Shown in pieces: positions 1 to 8,615 of a stretch of 44,133 bases of DNA; the stretch's first letter is position 1; every line of letters starts with the position of its first letter. The DNA is from Actinomycetota bacterium (GTDB lineage Bacteria; Actinomycetota; Acidimicrobiia; Acidimicrobiales; Ilumatobacteraceae), in contig JACQZZ010000009.1 in the NCBI GenBank assembly GCA_016213625.1, positions 1-44,133 on the forward strand, given 5' to 3'. The position numbers and the translations under genes were made by a program. The notes under the pieces were generated by a model. The model was not told the origin of the DNA. It searched no databases and saw only the letters and a list, made by a program, of their open reading frames with translations.

Positions 1-912
1 ATGGCCGCGCTGATGGGGACCCTCGGTGCGTGCAGCACCGAGGGCGGAGGCAGCGACGGCAGGCTCACTGTCGCCGCAGCCTTCTACCCCATCGAGGAGA
101 TCGTCCGCCGGGTGGGCGGCGATGCCATCGACGTGGTCACGCTGGTGCCGCCGGGCGAAGAGGCGCACGAGTACGACCCCACGCCGAAGCAGCTCGAGCA
201 GCTCGCCGAGGCCGACGTGGTCTTCTACCTCGGTCAGGGCTTTCAGCCGAACGTGGAGAAGGCGTTGGAATCACTGCCCTCGTCGGTGCAGCGCGTCGAT
301 CTCCTCGACGAGCTGACGCTGTTGCCCATCACCTCGCAGTTGCCCGGCACCGACGGCGAGGCGGAGGGCGAGACCCTCGCCGATGGCAACGACCCGCATG
401 TCTGGCTCGCGCCCGCCAACATGCGTCAGATGAGCGCGTCCGTGCTCGCCACGTTGAACGGTGTCGCGCCGGACGACGCCACGACGTTCGCGACCAACCA
501 GGGGTCGTACGGCACCGACCTCGACGAGCTGGACACCGAGTTCGCCGACGGCCTGCGTGAATGCCGCAGTCGCATGCTCGTGAGCTCGCACCGCGCCTTC
601 GGCTATCTCGCCGACGCGTACGACCTGACCGCCGTGGCCATCGCCGGCGTGTCGCCGTCGGAGGAGCCATCGGCGAAGACGCTCGAAGCGATCGCCGAGT
701 TCACCCGGACGAACGACGTCACCACCATCTTCTTCGAGGAGAACCTCCCGTCCGATCTGGCGACGACCCTGGCCGACGAGGTGGGGGCCACGACCGACGT
801 GCTCGACACCGTCGAGTCGCTGTCCGACGAGCAACTGCAGGCCGGCGACGACTACGGGTCGCTGATGCGCGCGAACCTCGTGGCATTGCGTACTGGGCTG
901 GGGTGCACATGA
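1..912 (+). CDS. znuA: Metal ABC transporter substrate-binding lipoprotein, ZnuA/MntC type (5' partial)
   Basis: This protein captures Zn2+ or Mn2+ outside the cell for the ABC importer encoded just downstream. Visible family features are a lipobox-like LGAC at residues 8-11, His56 in HEYDP, His133 in DPHVW, His197 in SSHRAFGY and acidic residues 246-247 in FFEENLP, which together supply the cluster A-I metal site. The usual long His-rich loop of ZnuA is replaced by a short acidic stretch (about residues 116-128), so the metal is uncertain. The ATG is the first base of the window and only ten residues precede the lipobox Cys, with no basic n-region, so the true start is probably upstream and the gene is cut. 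Its stop overlaps the next start as ATGA. Confidence 0.88.
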   Translation: MAALMGTLGACSTEGGGSDGRLTVAAAFYPIEEIVRRVGGDAIDVVTLVPPGEEAHEYDPTPKQLEQLAEADVVFYLGQGFQPNVEKALESLPSSVQRVDLLDELTLLPITSQLPGTDGEAEGETLADGNDPHVWLAPANMRQMSASVLATLNGVAPDDATTFATNQGSYGTDLDELDTEFADGLRECRSRMLVSSHRAFGYLADAYDLTAVAIAGVSPSEEPSAKTLEAIAEFTRTNDVTTIFFEENLPSDLATTLADEVGATTDVLDTVESLSDEQLQAGDDYGSLMRANLVALRTGLGCT

Positions 913-1658
913 GCACCCCGATCCTCGAAGTTCGCGACCTCGGCGTGCACTACGGAGAGCGGCACGCACTGCGCGACGTGTCGTTCGCCGTCGGCGCCGG
1001 CGAGCTGATCGCCGTGATCGGCCCGAACGGCGCTGGCAAGAGCACCATGTTCAAGGCCATCTGCGGTCTCGTGAACCACGAGGGTGTGGTGGAGGTGAAC
1101 GGCGTCCACTGTCACGACCACACCGATCGCATGGACCTCGCGTACATCCCGCAGCGAAACGACAGCGACCTCAACTTCCCCATCACGGTCGGCGAGCTCG
1201 TCCTCGCCGGTCGGCGCCGCTTCCACCGGTGGTACCAGCGCCCGTCCGCCACCGACGTCGCCGCTGCCGAGCTGGCACTCGAGCGGGTGCACCTGCCGGG
1301 CGCGGGCACCCGCGCGCTCACCGAGTTGTCGGGTGGTCAGTTGCAGCGCGCCTACGTCGCCCGCGCCCTCGCCCAGGAGGCATCGGTGGTGTTGCTCGAC
1401 GAAGCGCTCAGTGGCGTCGACCAGCCGAGCACCCTCGAACTGCTCGACGTGTTCGAGTCACTCGCGGCACACGGCACCACGTTGCTGGTCGCCACGCACG
1501 ACCTGGCACTGGCCCGCCGACGGTTCGGCCGCTGCCTCGCCGTGAACGGCACCTTGCGTGCCGACGGAGCGCCGGCAACGGTGCTCACCACGGAAGCACT
1601 CGACTCCACGTTCGGTTCCGCCGACGGCACGAAGGGGTTCCGTGCACTGGCTGATTGA
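909..1658 (+). CDS. znuC: Metal ABC transporter ATP-binding protein
   Basis: This 249-residue cytoplasmic ATPase powers the metal importer. The Walker A motif GPNGAGKST is at residues 38-46, the ABC signature LSGGQ at 140-144, Walker B with Asp164-Glu165 in LLDEAL, and the switch His at about 197 in ATHDL. The length is normal for ZnuC/MntB. The ATG at 909 overlaps the upstream stop (ATGA), and the following permease begins inside its 3' end, so the three genes form a translationally coupled operon. The DEAL after Walker B, where DEPL is commoner, is a mild variation. Zinc versus manganese cannot be decided from the sequence. Confidence 0.93.
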   Translation: MSTPILEVRDLGVHYGERHALRDVSFAVGAGELIAVIGPNGAGKSTMFKAICGLVNHEGVVEVNGVHCHDHTDRMDLAYIPQRNDSDLNFPITVGELVLAGRRRFHRWYQRPSATDVAAAELALERVHLPGAGTRALTELSGGQLQRAYVARALAQEASVVLLDEALSGVDQPSTLELLDVFESLAAHGTTLLVATHDLALARRRFGRCLAVNGTLRADGAPATVLTTEALDSTFGSADGTKGFRALAD

Positions 1659-2478
1659 CCCGTTCCAGGCCGAGTTCATGCAGCGAGCGTTCCTCGCAGC
1701 GATCATCATCGGCGTGGTCGCTCCCGTCGTCGGCACCTGGGTGGTGTTGCGTCGCATGGCCAACCTCGGTGACGCGATGTCGCACGGCACCCTCGCCGGT
1801 GTGGGCATCGCCTACGCCGCCGGGGTGAACGTCCTGTTCGGCGCGATGGGCGCCGGCCTGATCATCGCGCTGCTGCTGCTCACGTTCTCGGGCAACCGAC
1901 GGCTCGGGCAGGAGACCGTGATCACGGTCATCGGCACCGCGTTCTTCGCACTCGGTGTCGTGGTCATCTCACGGCTCGACACGGGCGTGGAACTCACCCA
2001 CTTCCTGTTCGGCAGAGTGCTCACGGTGCAGTGGAACGACATCTGGCTGAACCTCGCACTGGGCGGCGCTGCGGTCGCCGTGGTGGCGCTGATGTTCGGC
2101 GAGTTGCGGCTGGCGACCTTCGATCACGTGCAGGCCGAGCAGGTGGGTGTCCGGGTCGAACTCGTGCAGGGCGTGCTCGTGATGTTGCTCGCCGTCGTCG
2201 TGGTGATCAGCCTGCGCGCTGTCGGCACCGTGATGACGGTGACCATGCTGGTCACCCCCGCCGCCACCGCACGCCTGATCGCCCGCGATCTGCGACGCAT
2301 GACGCTGTGGGGAGTCGTGTTCGGCGTGAGCGAGGGAGTGCTGGGGCTGATGATCGCCTACCACCTCAGCAGCGCACCCGGCGCCACCATCGGCCTCGTC
2401 GCCGCGGTGGTGTTCGCGGTGGTGTTCGCGATCACGTTGCCGAAACGGATGCCGCACCACCATCGTCCGCTCGGCTGA
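1642..2478 (+). CDS. znuB: Metal ABC transporter permease
   Basis: This integral membrane permease belongs to the ABC-3 family and forms the metal channel with the preceding ATPase. The 278-residue product is almost entirely hydrophobic, with about eight membrane segments. It has the family pattern near the N-terminus in which LRRMANLGDAMSHGTLAGVG (about 36-55) matches the conserved region after the first helix. The GTG at 1642 gives the typical start VHWLIDPFQ and overlaps the ATPase gene by 17 bases; ATG 1678 is an alternative. Its last 47 bases overlap the convergent YibE/F gene on the other strand, so there is no room for a terminator between them. Confidence 0.92.
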   Translation: MHWLIDPFQAEFMQRAFLAAIIIGVVAPVVGTWVVLRRMANLGDAMSHGTLAGVGIAYAAGVNVLFGAMGAGLIIALLLLTFSGNRRLGQETVITVIGTAFFALGVVVISRLDTGVELTHFLFGRVLTVQWNDIWLNLALGGAAVAVVALMFGELRLATFDHVQAEQVGVRVELVQGVLVMLLAVVVVISLRAVGTVMTVTMLVTPAATARLIARDLRRMTLWGVVFGVSEGVLGLMIAYHLSSAPGATIGLVAAVVFAVVFAITLPKRMPHHHRPLG

Positions 2479-3661
2479 CCAACGACGCGGCCAGCCACGT
2501 GCTGATGGGCACCGACGCGATGAGTCCGATGCTGCCGACCAAGGTGCGCACGACCTCGATGGCGACGGCTTCGCTGGTGATCGCGTCGCGGACCGAACGC
2601 CCCGTCTGGCTGAACAGCAGAAGCAACGGCAGTGCCGCGCCCGCGTAGGCGAGGAACAACGTGTTGACCGTGCTCGAGATGTGATCGCGACCCACGACGA
2701 TGGCGTGCTGGTACAGCTCGCTCGCCGTGGCTTCCGGCCGTGACCGCCGCAGCGCGCCCACCGCGGACACCTGGGTGACCGTCACGTCGTCGAGCACACC
2801 GAGTGATCCGATCACGACACCCGCCAGGAGCAGACCTCGGGGGTCGATGCGCACACCCAAGGCGTCGAGGAACAGCGCGTTCTCGTCGCTCAGCCCCGTG
2901 AGTGTGGCGGCGTGCACGAACACCCACGCGAGCAGGCCGGTGAGCGCCAGCGACACAAGCGTGCTCAGCAACGCCACGTTGGTGGCCGCGTTCACGCCGT
3001 GCGCCAGGTACAGCGATGCGTACGCGATGACACTGGCTCCCACGATGGCCACCAGCACGGGATTCGACCCGTCGAGCAGCGCCGGCAGCACGAACAGCAC
3101 GAGCACGAGGATGCTGACACCGAGTCCGGCAAGTGCTCCCAGCCCACGCCACCGCGCGAACACGAGCACCACCCCGGCGAACAACACCACCAGCACGCCG
3201 AGCGAACTCGACCGCTCGTAGTCCAAGAACGTGTAGATCGTGCCGTCGGCCGTGTCAACCAGCGACAGCACCAGTTCGTCACCGACGGTCGGCACACGCC
3301 CGGCGCCGGACGTGACCGCCTGCTCGATGGTCGTGGTCTCGTTCGCCGTCGGGCCGCTGAGGACGCGGAGGCCGAGCACCCGACAGTCGACGAGGTCGTC
3401 CACGCTCGTGCCGGTGCACGGCTGCACCGAGACCGACTCCACCATCGCCCGCACTCTCACACCGTCGTCGACGGTGTCGGCACGATCGCTCCCGGGCCAC
3501 AGCAGCACCATCGCCACGAGCGTCATCGCTGCCCAGGACGCGACCGCGATCCACACGCCTCGCCTGACGTGTCGGGCCAGGTCCCAGTCGTGCGCGTGCG
3601 GGTGGGAATGAGGGAGGTCACCTCCCGAATCACTGTCGACGGCGACGTCTTCCGGAGGCAC
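2432..3661 (-). CDS. YibE/F family membrane protein with His-rich N-terminus
   Basis: This is a polytopic membrane protein of the YibE/F family, whose biochemical role is not established. The cytoplasmic-looking N-terminus has a His-rich HSHPHAHDW segment. One membrane helix follows (about residues 36-57), then an extracytoplasmic region with two Cys (about 80 and 90), then six or seven helices with the family-like stretch [18 protein letters not shown] chose the GTG at 3661 because a TAACGT hexamer ends seven bases before it; the GTG at 3670, three codons upstream, would overlap that hexamer but remains possible. It converges on and overlaps the metal permease. Adjacency to a metal importer plus the His-rich tail hints at metal-linked function, which is inference only. 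Confidence 0.85.
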   Translation of the reverse strand: MPPEDVAVDSDSGGDLPHSHPHAHDWDLARHVRRGVWIAVASWAAMTLVAMVLLWPGSDRADTVDDGVRVRAMVESVSVQPCTGTSVDDLVDCRVLGLRVLSGPTANETTTIEQAVTSGAGRVPTVGDELVLSLVDTADGTIYTFLDYERSSSLGVLVVLFAGVVLVFARWRGLGALAGLGVSILVLVLFVLPALLDGSNPVLVAIVGASVIAYASLYLAHGVNAATNVALLSTLVSLALTGLLAWVFVHAATLTGLSDENALFLDALGVRIDPRGLLLAGVVIGSLGVLDDVTVTQVSAVGALRRSRPEATASELYQHAIVVGRDHISSTVNTLFLAYAGAALPLLLLFSQTGRSVRDAITSEAVAIEVVRTLVGSIGLIASVPISTWLAASLVSRADDGGAASVSAT

Positions 3662-3668
3662 GGACGTC

Positions 3669-3674
3669 ACGTTA
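3669..3674 (-). promoter_or_regulatory. Putative -10 element (TAACGT) of the YibE/F gene
   Basis: On the minus strand TAACGT lies seven bases before GTG 3661. This is the spacing seen at many gene starts in this window and fits a leaderless transcript. Confidence 0.4.
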
Positions 3675-3744
3675 CGCGAAGGGGTTTCTCCACCCCGGCG
3701 ATTTGGGGCATGATGACGTCTGCCATGGGGGCTATCGGATCCAC

Positions 3745-3752
3745 AAGGGGGA
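3745..3752 (+). promoter_or_regulatory. Ribosome binding site of coxS
   Basis: AAGGGGGA lies seven bases before the GTG at 3760. It decides that start over upstream in-frame codons, because the protein then begins KISVTVNG, the usual N-terminus of this subunit. Confidence 0.7.
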
Positions 3753-3759
3753 TCAGCAG

Positions 3760-4218
3760 GTGAAGATTTCAGTCACCGTCAACGGCGTTGTCCACGAGAG
3801 TGATGTGGAGCCGCGTACGTTGCTCGTTCACTACGTCCGCGAGGTCGTCGGCCTGACGGGTACCAACATCGGGTGCGACACGTCGTCGTGCGGCGCCTGC
3901 AGCGTGCACGTCAACGGCGAAGCCGTGAAGAGCTGCACGATGCTCGCGGTGCAGGCCGACGGACAGTCCATCACCACCATCGAGGGCATGGCCACCGACG
4001 GTGTCCTGCACCCGATGCAGCAGGCGTTCATGGAGAACCATGGTCTCCAGTGCGGCTACTGCACCCCGGGCATGGTGATGGCAGCCACCAGCCTGTTGAA
4101 GGAGAACCCGAACCCCACCGAAGAAGAGGTGCGTCTCGGGCTCGAGGGCAACCTGTGCCGCTGCACGGGCTATCACAACATCGTCAAGTCCGTGTTGGCC
4201 GCTGCCGCAGGGCAGTAG
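3760..4218 (+). CDS. coxS: Form II molybdenum hydroxylase, small [2Fe-2S] subunit (CoxS-like)
   Basis: This iron-sulfur subunit passes electrons from the molybdenum centre to the flavin subunit. Its 152 residues carry both expected cluster sites: the plant-type [2Fe-2S] ligands Cys39, Cys44, Cys47 and Cys59, and the C-terminal four-helix cluster ligands Cys98, Cys101, Cys133 and Cys135 in CGYC and CRCTGY. All eight cysteines are present, so the subunit should be functional. It opens the structural operon in the order S-L-M, the order known for form II CoxL clusters (form I is M-S-L). Transcription is divergent from the YibE/F gene, with about 100 bases between them. Confidence 0.95.
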   Translation: MKISVTVNGVVHESDVEPRTLLVHYVREVVGLTGTNIGCDTSSCGACSVHVNGEAVKSCTMLAVQADGQSITTIEGMATDGVLHPMQQAFMENHGLQCGYCTPGMVMAATSLLKENPNPTEEEVRLGLEGNLCRCTGYHNIVKSVLAAAAGQ

Positions 4219-4251
4219 ACACGGAACCATTCAGGTACTGGGGGTACCGAG

Positions 4252-6654
4252 ATGACCGTCACCGACGATCGCCCGTCGGCCGTGTTGGGGACACGGCTCC
4301 TGCGGCGTGAAGACCCTGCCTTGCTCACCGGCGAGGCCAAGTACACCAACGACCTCGACCTACCGGGCGCGTTGCATCTCGCGGTGCTGCGCAGTCCGTA
4401 CGCACACGCGCGGATCGTCAGCGTCGACCTCTCGGCCGCGCAGGCCTCACCCGGTGTCGTCGCCGTGTACAGCGGCGCCGACCTGGCCGGCGAGTGGGCC
4501 TCGCCCATGCCCAGCGCGTGGGCCGTCACCGCCGACATGAAGAACCCCGCCCACTACCCCTTGGCGAGCAGCAAGGTCTGCTACGTGGGCGACGGTGTTG
4601 CGTGCGTGTTGGCCACCAGCGACGTCGCCGCCCGCGACGCGCTCGAGCTCATCGACGTGCGATACGAACCGCTGCCCGCCGTGGTGGACCTGGAAGACGC
4701 GTTGAGCGATCGGGTGGTCATCCACGACGAACTCAGCACCAACAGCAGCTACACGTGGGACCTGAAGATCGAGGGCACCGAGGGCCAGGTCGAGCAGGCG
4801 TTCGCCGATGCCGCGTTCACGGTGAAGGAGCGCTACGTCCAGCAGCGCCTCATCCCGATGGCGATGGAGCCCCGAGCCGTGGCCGCCGTGCCGCAGCCGT
4901 TCGGCGGCGACATGGTGCTCTACAGCGCCACCCAGATCCCGCACATCCTGAAGGTGATGACCGCGCTCACGCTCGGCATCCCAGAGCACCAGATGCGGGT
5001 CATCGCTCCTTCGGTGGGTGGCGGCTTCGGCAGCAAGCTCGACGTGTACGCCGAGGAGTTGCTGTGCGTGGCGCTCGCCCGCAAGCACCGAGTGCCGGTG
5101 CGCTGGAACGAGGAGCGCGGCGAGGGCACCGTGGCCACCACCCACGGCCGTGGCCAGATCCAGCACGTCGAGCTCGCCGCCGACGCCGACGGCAAGCTCA
5201 CTGCGGTGCGCATCCGCCTGCTCGCCGACATGGGCGGCTATCAGCAGCTCATCACGGCGGGCATCCCCATCCTGGGCGCCTTCCTGTACGCCGGCGTGTA
5301 CGACCTGCCCCAGGCGTACGACTTCAGCTGCACGGGCGTGTACACCACGCTCACGCCCACCGATGCGTATCGCGGCGCCGGTCGTCCGGAGGCCACGTAC
5401 GCCATCGAGCGCGCCATGGACGCCCTGGCCGACCAGATGGGCATCGACCCGATGGACCTGCGCAAGCGGAACTTCATCCGCAAGGAGCAGTTCCCGTACA
5501 CCGCCTTCACCGGCCTCGTGTACGACTCGGGCGACCACCTCGCCGCGGCCGAGATGGCAGCGGAGATGGCCGACTACGACGGCACCCGCGCCCGACAGAA
5601 GGCGCAGAACGTGCCCGGGGCGAAGAAGCTGCTCGGCATCGGCCAGGCCAGCTACTTCGAGATGTGCGGTCTCGCGCCCTCGCGGGTGCTCGCCTCGCTG
5701 AACTACTCGGCCGGCGGCTGGGAGGCCGCCACCGTGCGCATCCTGCCCACCAACAAGGTCCAGGTGGTCACGGGCACGGCACCGCACGGGCAGGGCCACG
5801 AGACCGCGTGGAGCATGATCGTCGCCGACAAGTTGGGCATCGCCCCCGGCGACGTCGACGTGCTGCACAGCGACACGGCACTCGCTCCGCTGGGCCTCGA
5901 CACCTACGGGTCGCGCTCGCTGCCAGTGGGTGGCGTGGCCATCGCCATCGCCTGCGACAAGGTCATCGACAAGGCGAAGAAGATCGCCGCTCACCAGTTG
6001 GAGGCCAACGAGGACGACCTCGACTTCACCGGTGGCGCGTTCACGGTGAAGGGTTCGCCCGATCGCACGATGCCGCTCGCCGCCATCGCGTTCGAGGCGT
6101 TCACGGCGCACAACCTGCCCGACGGCCTCGAGCCCAACCTCGAGGCCCAGGTCACCTACGACCCGCCGAACTTCTCGTGGCCGTTCGGCACGCACATCTG
6201 CACCGTCGAGGTCGACACCGAGACCGGCCAGGTCGACGTGCTCCAGTACGTCGCGGTCGACGACTGCGGCGTGCAGGTGAACCCGCTCATCGTCGAGGGA
6301 CAGGTGCACGGTGGCGTCATCCAGGGCCTGGCCCAGGCGCTGTACGAAGAGGCCGCCTACGACACCGACGGCAACCTGAAGAACGCCAGCCTGGCTGAGT
6401 ACCTCGTGCCCGCGGCCAGCGACGTCCCACCCATCACCCTCGGCCACACCGTCACCCCCTCGCCCACCAACCAGTTGGGCGTGAAGGGCATCGGAGAGGC
6501 CGGCACCATCGGCGCGGCGCCGGCAGTCATCAACGCCGTCGTCGACGCACTCAGCGGACTGGGCGTCACCGACGTGCCCATGCCCGCCAGCCCTCACAAC
6601 GTCTGGAAGGCCATCCAGGCCGCGACCAACAACAGCCAAGGAGCCAGCAAGTGA
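4252..6654 (+). CDS. coxL: Form II molybdenum hydroxylase, large Mo-binding subunit (CoxL-like, AYRGAGR type)
   Basis: This catalytic subunit of the xanthine oxidase/CO dehydrogenase family is 800 residues long, close to the family norm of roughly 780-810. It binds molybdopterin cytosine dinucleotide. The active-site loop at residues 372-378 reads AYRGAGR, the form II signature. Form I enzymes with demonstrated CO oxidation carry AYxCSFR, whose Cys ligates copper; that Cys is absent here. Other visible motifs are GGGFGSK (about 259-265), GQGHET (about 513) and the catalytic Glu749 in GIGEAGT. The start is ATG 4252, 33 bases after coxS. The substrate is unknown; form II enzymes are often annotated as CO dehydrogenase, but the sequence here does not support that specifically. 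Confidence 0.95.
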   Translation: MTVTDDRPSAVLGTRLLRREDPALLTGEAKYTNDLDLPGALHLAVLRSPYAHARIVSVDLSAAQASPGVVAVYSGADLAGEWASPMPSAWAVTADMKNPAHYPLASSKVCYVGDGVACVLATSDVAARDALELIDVRYEPLPAVVDLEDALSDRVVIHDELSTNSSYTWDLKIEGTEGQVEQAFADAAFTVKERYVQQRLIPMAMEPRAVAAVPQPFGGDMVLYSATQIPHILKVMTALTLGIPEHQMRVIAPSVGGGFGSKLDVYAEELLCVALARKHRVPVRWNEERGEGTVATTHGRGQIQHVELAADADGKLTAVRIRLLADMGGYQQLITAGIPILGAFLYAGVYDLPQAYDFSCTGVYTTLTPTDAYRGAGRPEATYAIERAMDALADQMGIDPMDLRKRNFIRKEQFPYTAFTGLVYDSGDHLAAAEMAAEMADYDGTRARQKAQNVPGAKKLLGIGQASYFEMCGLAPSRVLASLNYSAGGWEAATVRILPTNKVQVVTGTAPHGQGHETAWSMIVADKLGIAPGDVDVLHSDTALAPLGLDTYGSRSLPVGGVAIAIACDKVIDKAKKIAAHQLEANEDDLDFTGGAFTVKGSPDRTMPLAAIAFEAFTAHNLPDGLEPNLEAQVTYDPPNFSWPFGTHICTVEVDTETGQVDVLQYVAVDDCGVQVNPLIVEGQVHGGVIQGLAQALYEEAAYDTDGNLKNASLAEYLVPAASDVPPITLGHTVTPSPTNQLGVKGIGEAGTIGAAPAVINAVVDALSGLGVTDVPMPASPHNVWKAIQAATNNSQGASK

Positions 6655-7475
6655 TTCCCGCAGCATTCGACTACGTCCGGGCCGGATCGGCCGCCGAGGC
6701 CATCAGCCTCATCGGCCAGCACGGCGACGAGGCCAAGTTCCTCGCCGGCGGCCACAGCCTGCTGCCGCTCATGAAGCTGCGACTCGCCGCTCCGAGCGTG
6801 TTGGTCGACATCGGCCGCGTCAGCGACCTCAGCTACATCAAGGACGCCGGCGATCACATCGCCATCGGCGCCCTCACCCGGCACATGGACGTCGAGACCA
6901 GCGCGGTGCTGCAGGAGCACGTCCCGTTGCTGGCGCACGCCGCCGGCCACGTGGGCGACCCGCAGGTGCGCCACCGCGGCACCATCGGCGGCTCCATCGC
7001 CCACGCCGATCCCGCCTCCGACCTGCCGGCCACCACGCTGGCACTCGGCGCCACCTACATCGCCCAGGGGCCGAACGGCACCCGCGAGATCGCCGCCGCC
7101 GACTTCTACCAGGGCTTCCTCGAGTCGGCGCTGGCAGCCGACGAGATGCTCACCGAGATCCGCGTCCCCAAGATGCAGGGCGCCGGGTGGAGCTTCCAGA
7201 AGTTCAACCGTCGGGCCCAGGACTGGGCCATCGTCGGTGTCGCCGCGTGGCGTCGCAACGGCGACTCGGGCGTCGCGCTGGTCAACATGGGCAGCACGCC
7301 CATCCTGGCCACCAGCGTGTCCGGTGCGCTGGCCCAGGGCGCCTCGGTGTCCGATGCCGCACAACTGGCCGCCGAGGAAGCCGAGCCGCAGAGCGACCTC
7401 AATGCCAGCCCCGAATACCGCGTGCACCTCGCCAAGGTGCTCGTACGTCGGGCGCTCGAAGCAGCCAGCGCCTGA
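6651..7475 (+). CDS. coxM: Form II molybdenum hydroxylase, medium FAD subunit (CoxM-like)
   Basis: This flavin-binding subunit of the hydroxylase accepts electrons from the iron-sulfur subunit and passes them to the downstream acceptor. The 274-residue protein has the two FAD-binding signatures of the family: AGGHSLLPLMKLR beginning at residue 32 and TIGGS at 111-115, followed by the C-terminal CODH flavoprotein domain. The GTG start at 6651 overlaps the coxL stop as GTGA and is preceded by CAAGGAG, which indicates translational coupling. The length is slightly under the roughly 285-290 residues of form I CoxM, with no sign of truncation. Confidence 0.94.
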   Translation: MIPAAFDYVRAGSAAEAISLIGQHGDEAKFLAGGHSLLPLMKLRLAAPSVLVDIGRVSDLSYIKDAGDHIAIGALTRHMDVETSAVLQEHVPLLAHAAGHVGDPQVRHRGTIGGSIAHADPASDLPATTLALGATYIAQGPNGTREIAAADFYQGFLESALAADEMLTEIRVPKMQGAGWSFQKFNRRAQDWAIVGVAAWRRNGDSGVALVNMGSTPILATSVSGALAQGASVSDAAQLAAEEAEPQSDLNASPEYRVHLAKVLVRRALEAASA

Positions 7476-7496
7476 CCCCAGGCTGAACTGAACGTG

Positions 7497-7515
7497 TCCG
7501 CGAGGTGACCGCGGA
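7497..7515. terminator. Short hairpin after the coxSLM operon
   Basis: TCCGCG and CGCGGA form a perfect 6-bp stem around a 7-base loop, about 20 bases after the coxM stop and before the next promoter. There is no T-run. A second small hairpin, GCCTG/CAGGC (7470-7483), spans the coxM stop codon itself. A weak terminator is plausible. Confidence 0.3.
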
Positions 7516-7527
7516 GCGAAGGATGGG

Positions 7528-7533
7528 TAGCGT
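7528..7533 (+). promoter_or_regulatory. Putative -10 element (TAGCGT) of the PAP2 gene
   Basis: TAGCGT ends eight bases before ATG 7542, with no ribosome binding site between, which fits a leaderless transcript. Confidence 0.45.
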
Positions 7534-7541
7534 GTTCGTCC

Positions 7542-8615
7542 ATGTCGACGACCACCGAGGCGCCCACCGACGCGTCGCGGTCGCTGCGCGTCGCGGTGCG
7601 GTCCGCGGTGCCGTTCGAGTGGTTCCGCCCGGTCCGCCTCACGCTGATGTTCACCTACCTCTTCGGCTACCTGTGGTGGCTGAAGGTGAAGGGACTCACC
7701 GTGGACCGGGTGTCGGTGGCCATCGCCGTCGGCATCTTCCTGCTGTGTGCGTTCATCGGCCGCTCGTGGCGCACGTGGGGCGTCCTCCTGCTCGACTGCG
7801 TGGCGTACTGCACGATGTGGCTGGCGTACGAGAAGACCCGTGGTGCCGCCGACGACGGCGTGTCCGTCTTCGGGTTGTTCAGGGTGAAGTTCCCGCTGCA
7901 GGTGGAGTCCGTCCGCAACATCGACAAGGTCATGTTCTTCGGCCACGACCCCAACGTGGTGCTCCAGGAGCACTTCTGGGAGCGGACGGTGCGGTGGTAC
8001 GACGTCGTCGCCGGCAGTACGTACATGACCCACTTCGTCTTCCCGATGATCGTGATGGCGGCGCTGTGGGCCACCAGCCATCGCCAGTGGGCGCGGTTCA
8101 TGAAGCGCTTCGCCAGCCTCTTGTTCATCGCCTGCATCATGTTCGTGGTGCTGCCCACCGCGCCGCCGTGGATGGTCGGCAGCCCCAAGTTCCCGTACGG
8201 GCTCATCCCCGAGCTGCACCGCAACGCCGGCCGCGGCTTCTACCACATCGGGTTCGAGAGCTTCCGCGACGGCTACAAGCTCGCGCTCAGCAACGGCAAC
8301 GGTGTGGCGGCGATGCCGTCGCTGCACGCATCCTTCGCGCTCATCGTGCCGGCGTTCTTCCTCCCTTGGATCCGCCCCAAGTGGTTGAAGGCGCTCGTGC
8401 TGCTCTTCCCGGTCGTCATGCTCGCCTCGCTCGTGTATCTCGGTGAGCACTGGGTCATCGACGGCCTGGTCGGCTGGGCCATCACCGGCGGCGTGTTCTG
8501 GTTCTGGAACCGCTTCGAGCGCCGAACCCGGCGCCGTCGCGCCCACATGGCCCGTGCCTGCATGCCCGCGCCCCCGGCTCCCGAACTCACCCCCGAGGCG
8601 GAGGTGTCGGCATGA
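7542..8615 (+). CDS. PAP2-superfamily membrane phosphatase / inositolphosphotransferase-like protein
   Basis: This polytopic membrane enzyme of the PAP2 superfamily probably hydrolyses or transfers a lipid phosphate. The 357 residues contain about six membrane helices, an extended luminal region between helices (about 105-150), and the two conserved catalytic blocks: PSLHASF with His262, and EHWVIDGLVG with His303 and Asp307. The arrangement resembles the Aur1/inositol phosphorylceramide synthase-like branch (PAP2_3). The C-terminus is basic (RRTRRRRAHMA) and then Pro-rich. The start is ATG 7542, following a TAGCGT hexamer. The stop overlaps the next ATG (ATGA). Nothing links it functionally to the hydroxylase genes on either side, and the substrate is unknown. 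Confidence 0.85.
   Translation: MSTTTEAPTDASRSLRVAVRSAVPFEWFRPVRLTLMFTYLFGYLWWLKVKGLTVDRVSVAIAVGIFLLCAFIGRSWRTWGVLLLDCVAYCTMWLAYEKTRGAADDGVSVFGLFRVKFPLQVESVRNIDKVMFFGHDPNVVLQEHFWERTVRWYDVVAGSTYMTHFVFPMIVMAALWATSHRQWARFMKRFASLLFIACIMFVVLPTAPPWMVGSPKFPYGLIPELHRNAGRGFYHIGFESFRDGYKLALSNGNGVAAMPSLHASFALIVPAFFLPWIRPKWLKALVLLFPVVMLASLVYLGEHWVIDGLVGWAITGGVFWFWNRFERRTRRRRAHMARACMPAPPAPELTPEAEVSA

Noticed and set aside
4447..6666. Very long open frame antisense to coxL (and similar ones antisense to coxM/PAP2 and to pepN)
   Set aside because: High-GC genes leave long antisense frames. These have no recognisable domains, are rich in Arg, His, Gly and Val, and lie fully opposite genes with clear catalytic motifs.
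3760..7475. Bona fide form I carbon monoxide dehydrogenase
   Set aside because: The active-site loop is AYRGAGR, not AYxCSFR, and the gene order is S-L-M. CO oxidation cannot be claimed from this sequence.
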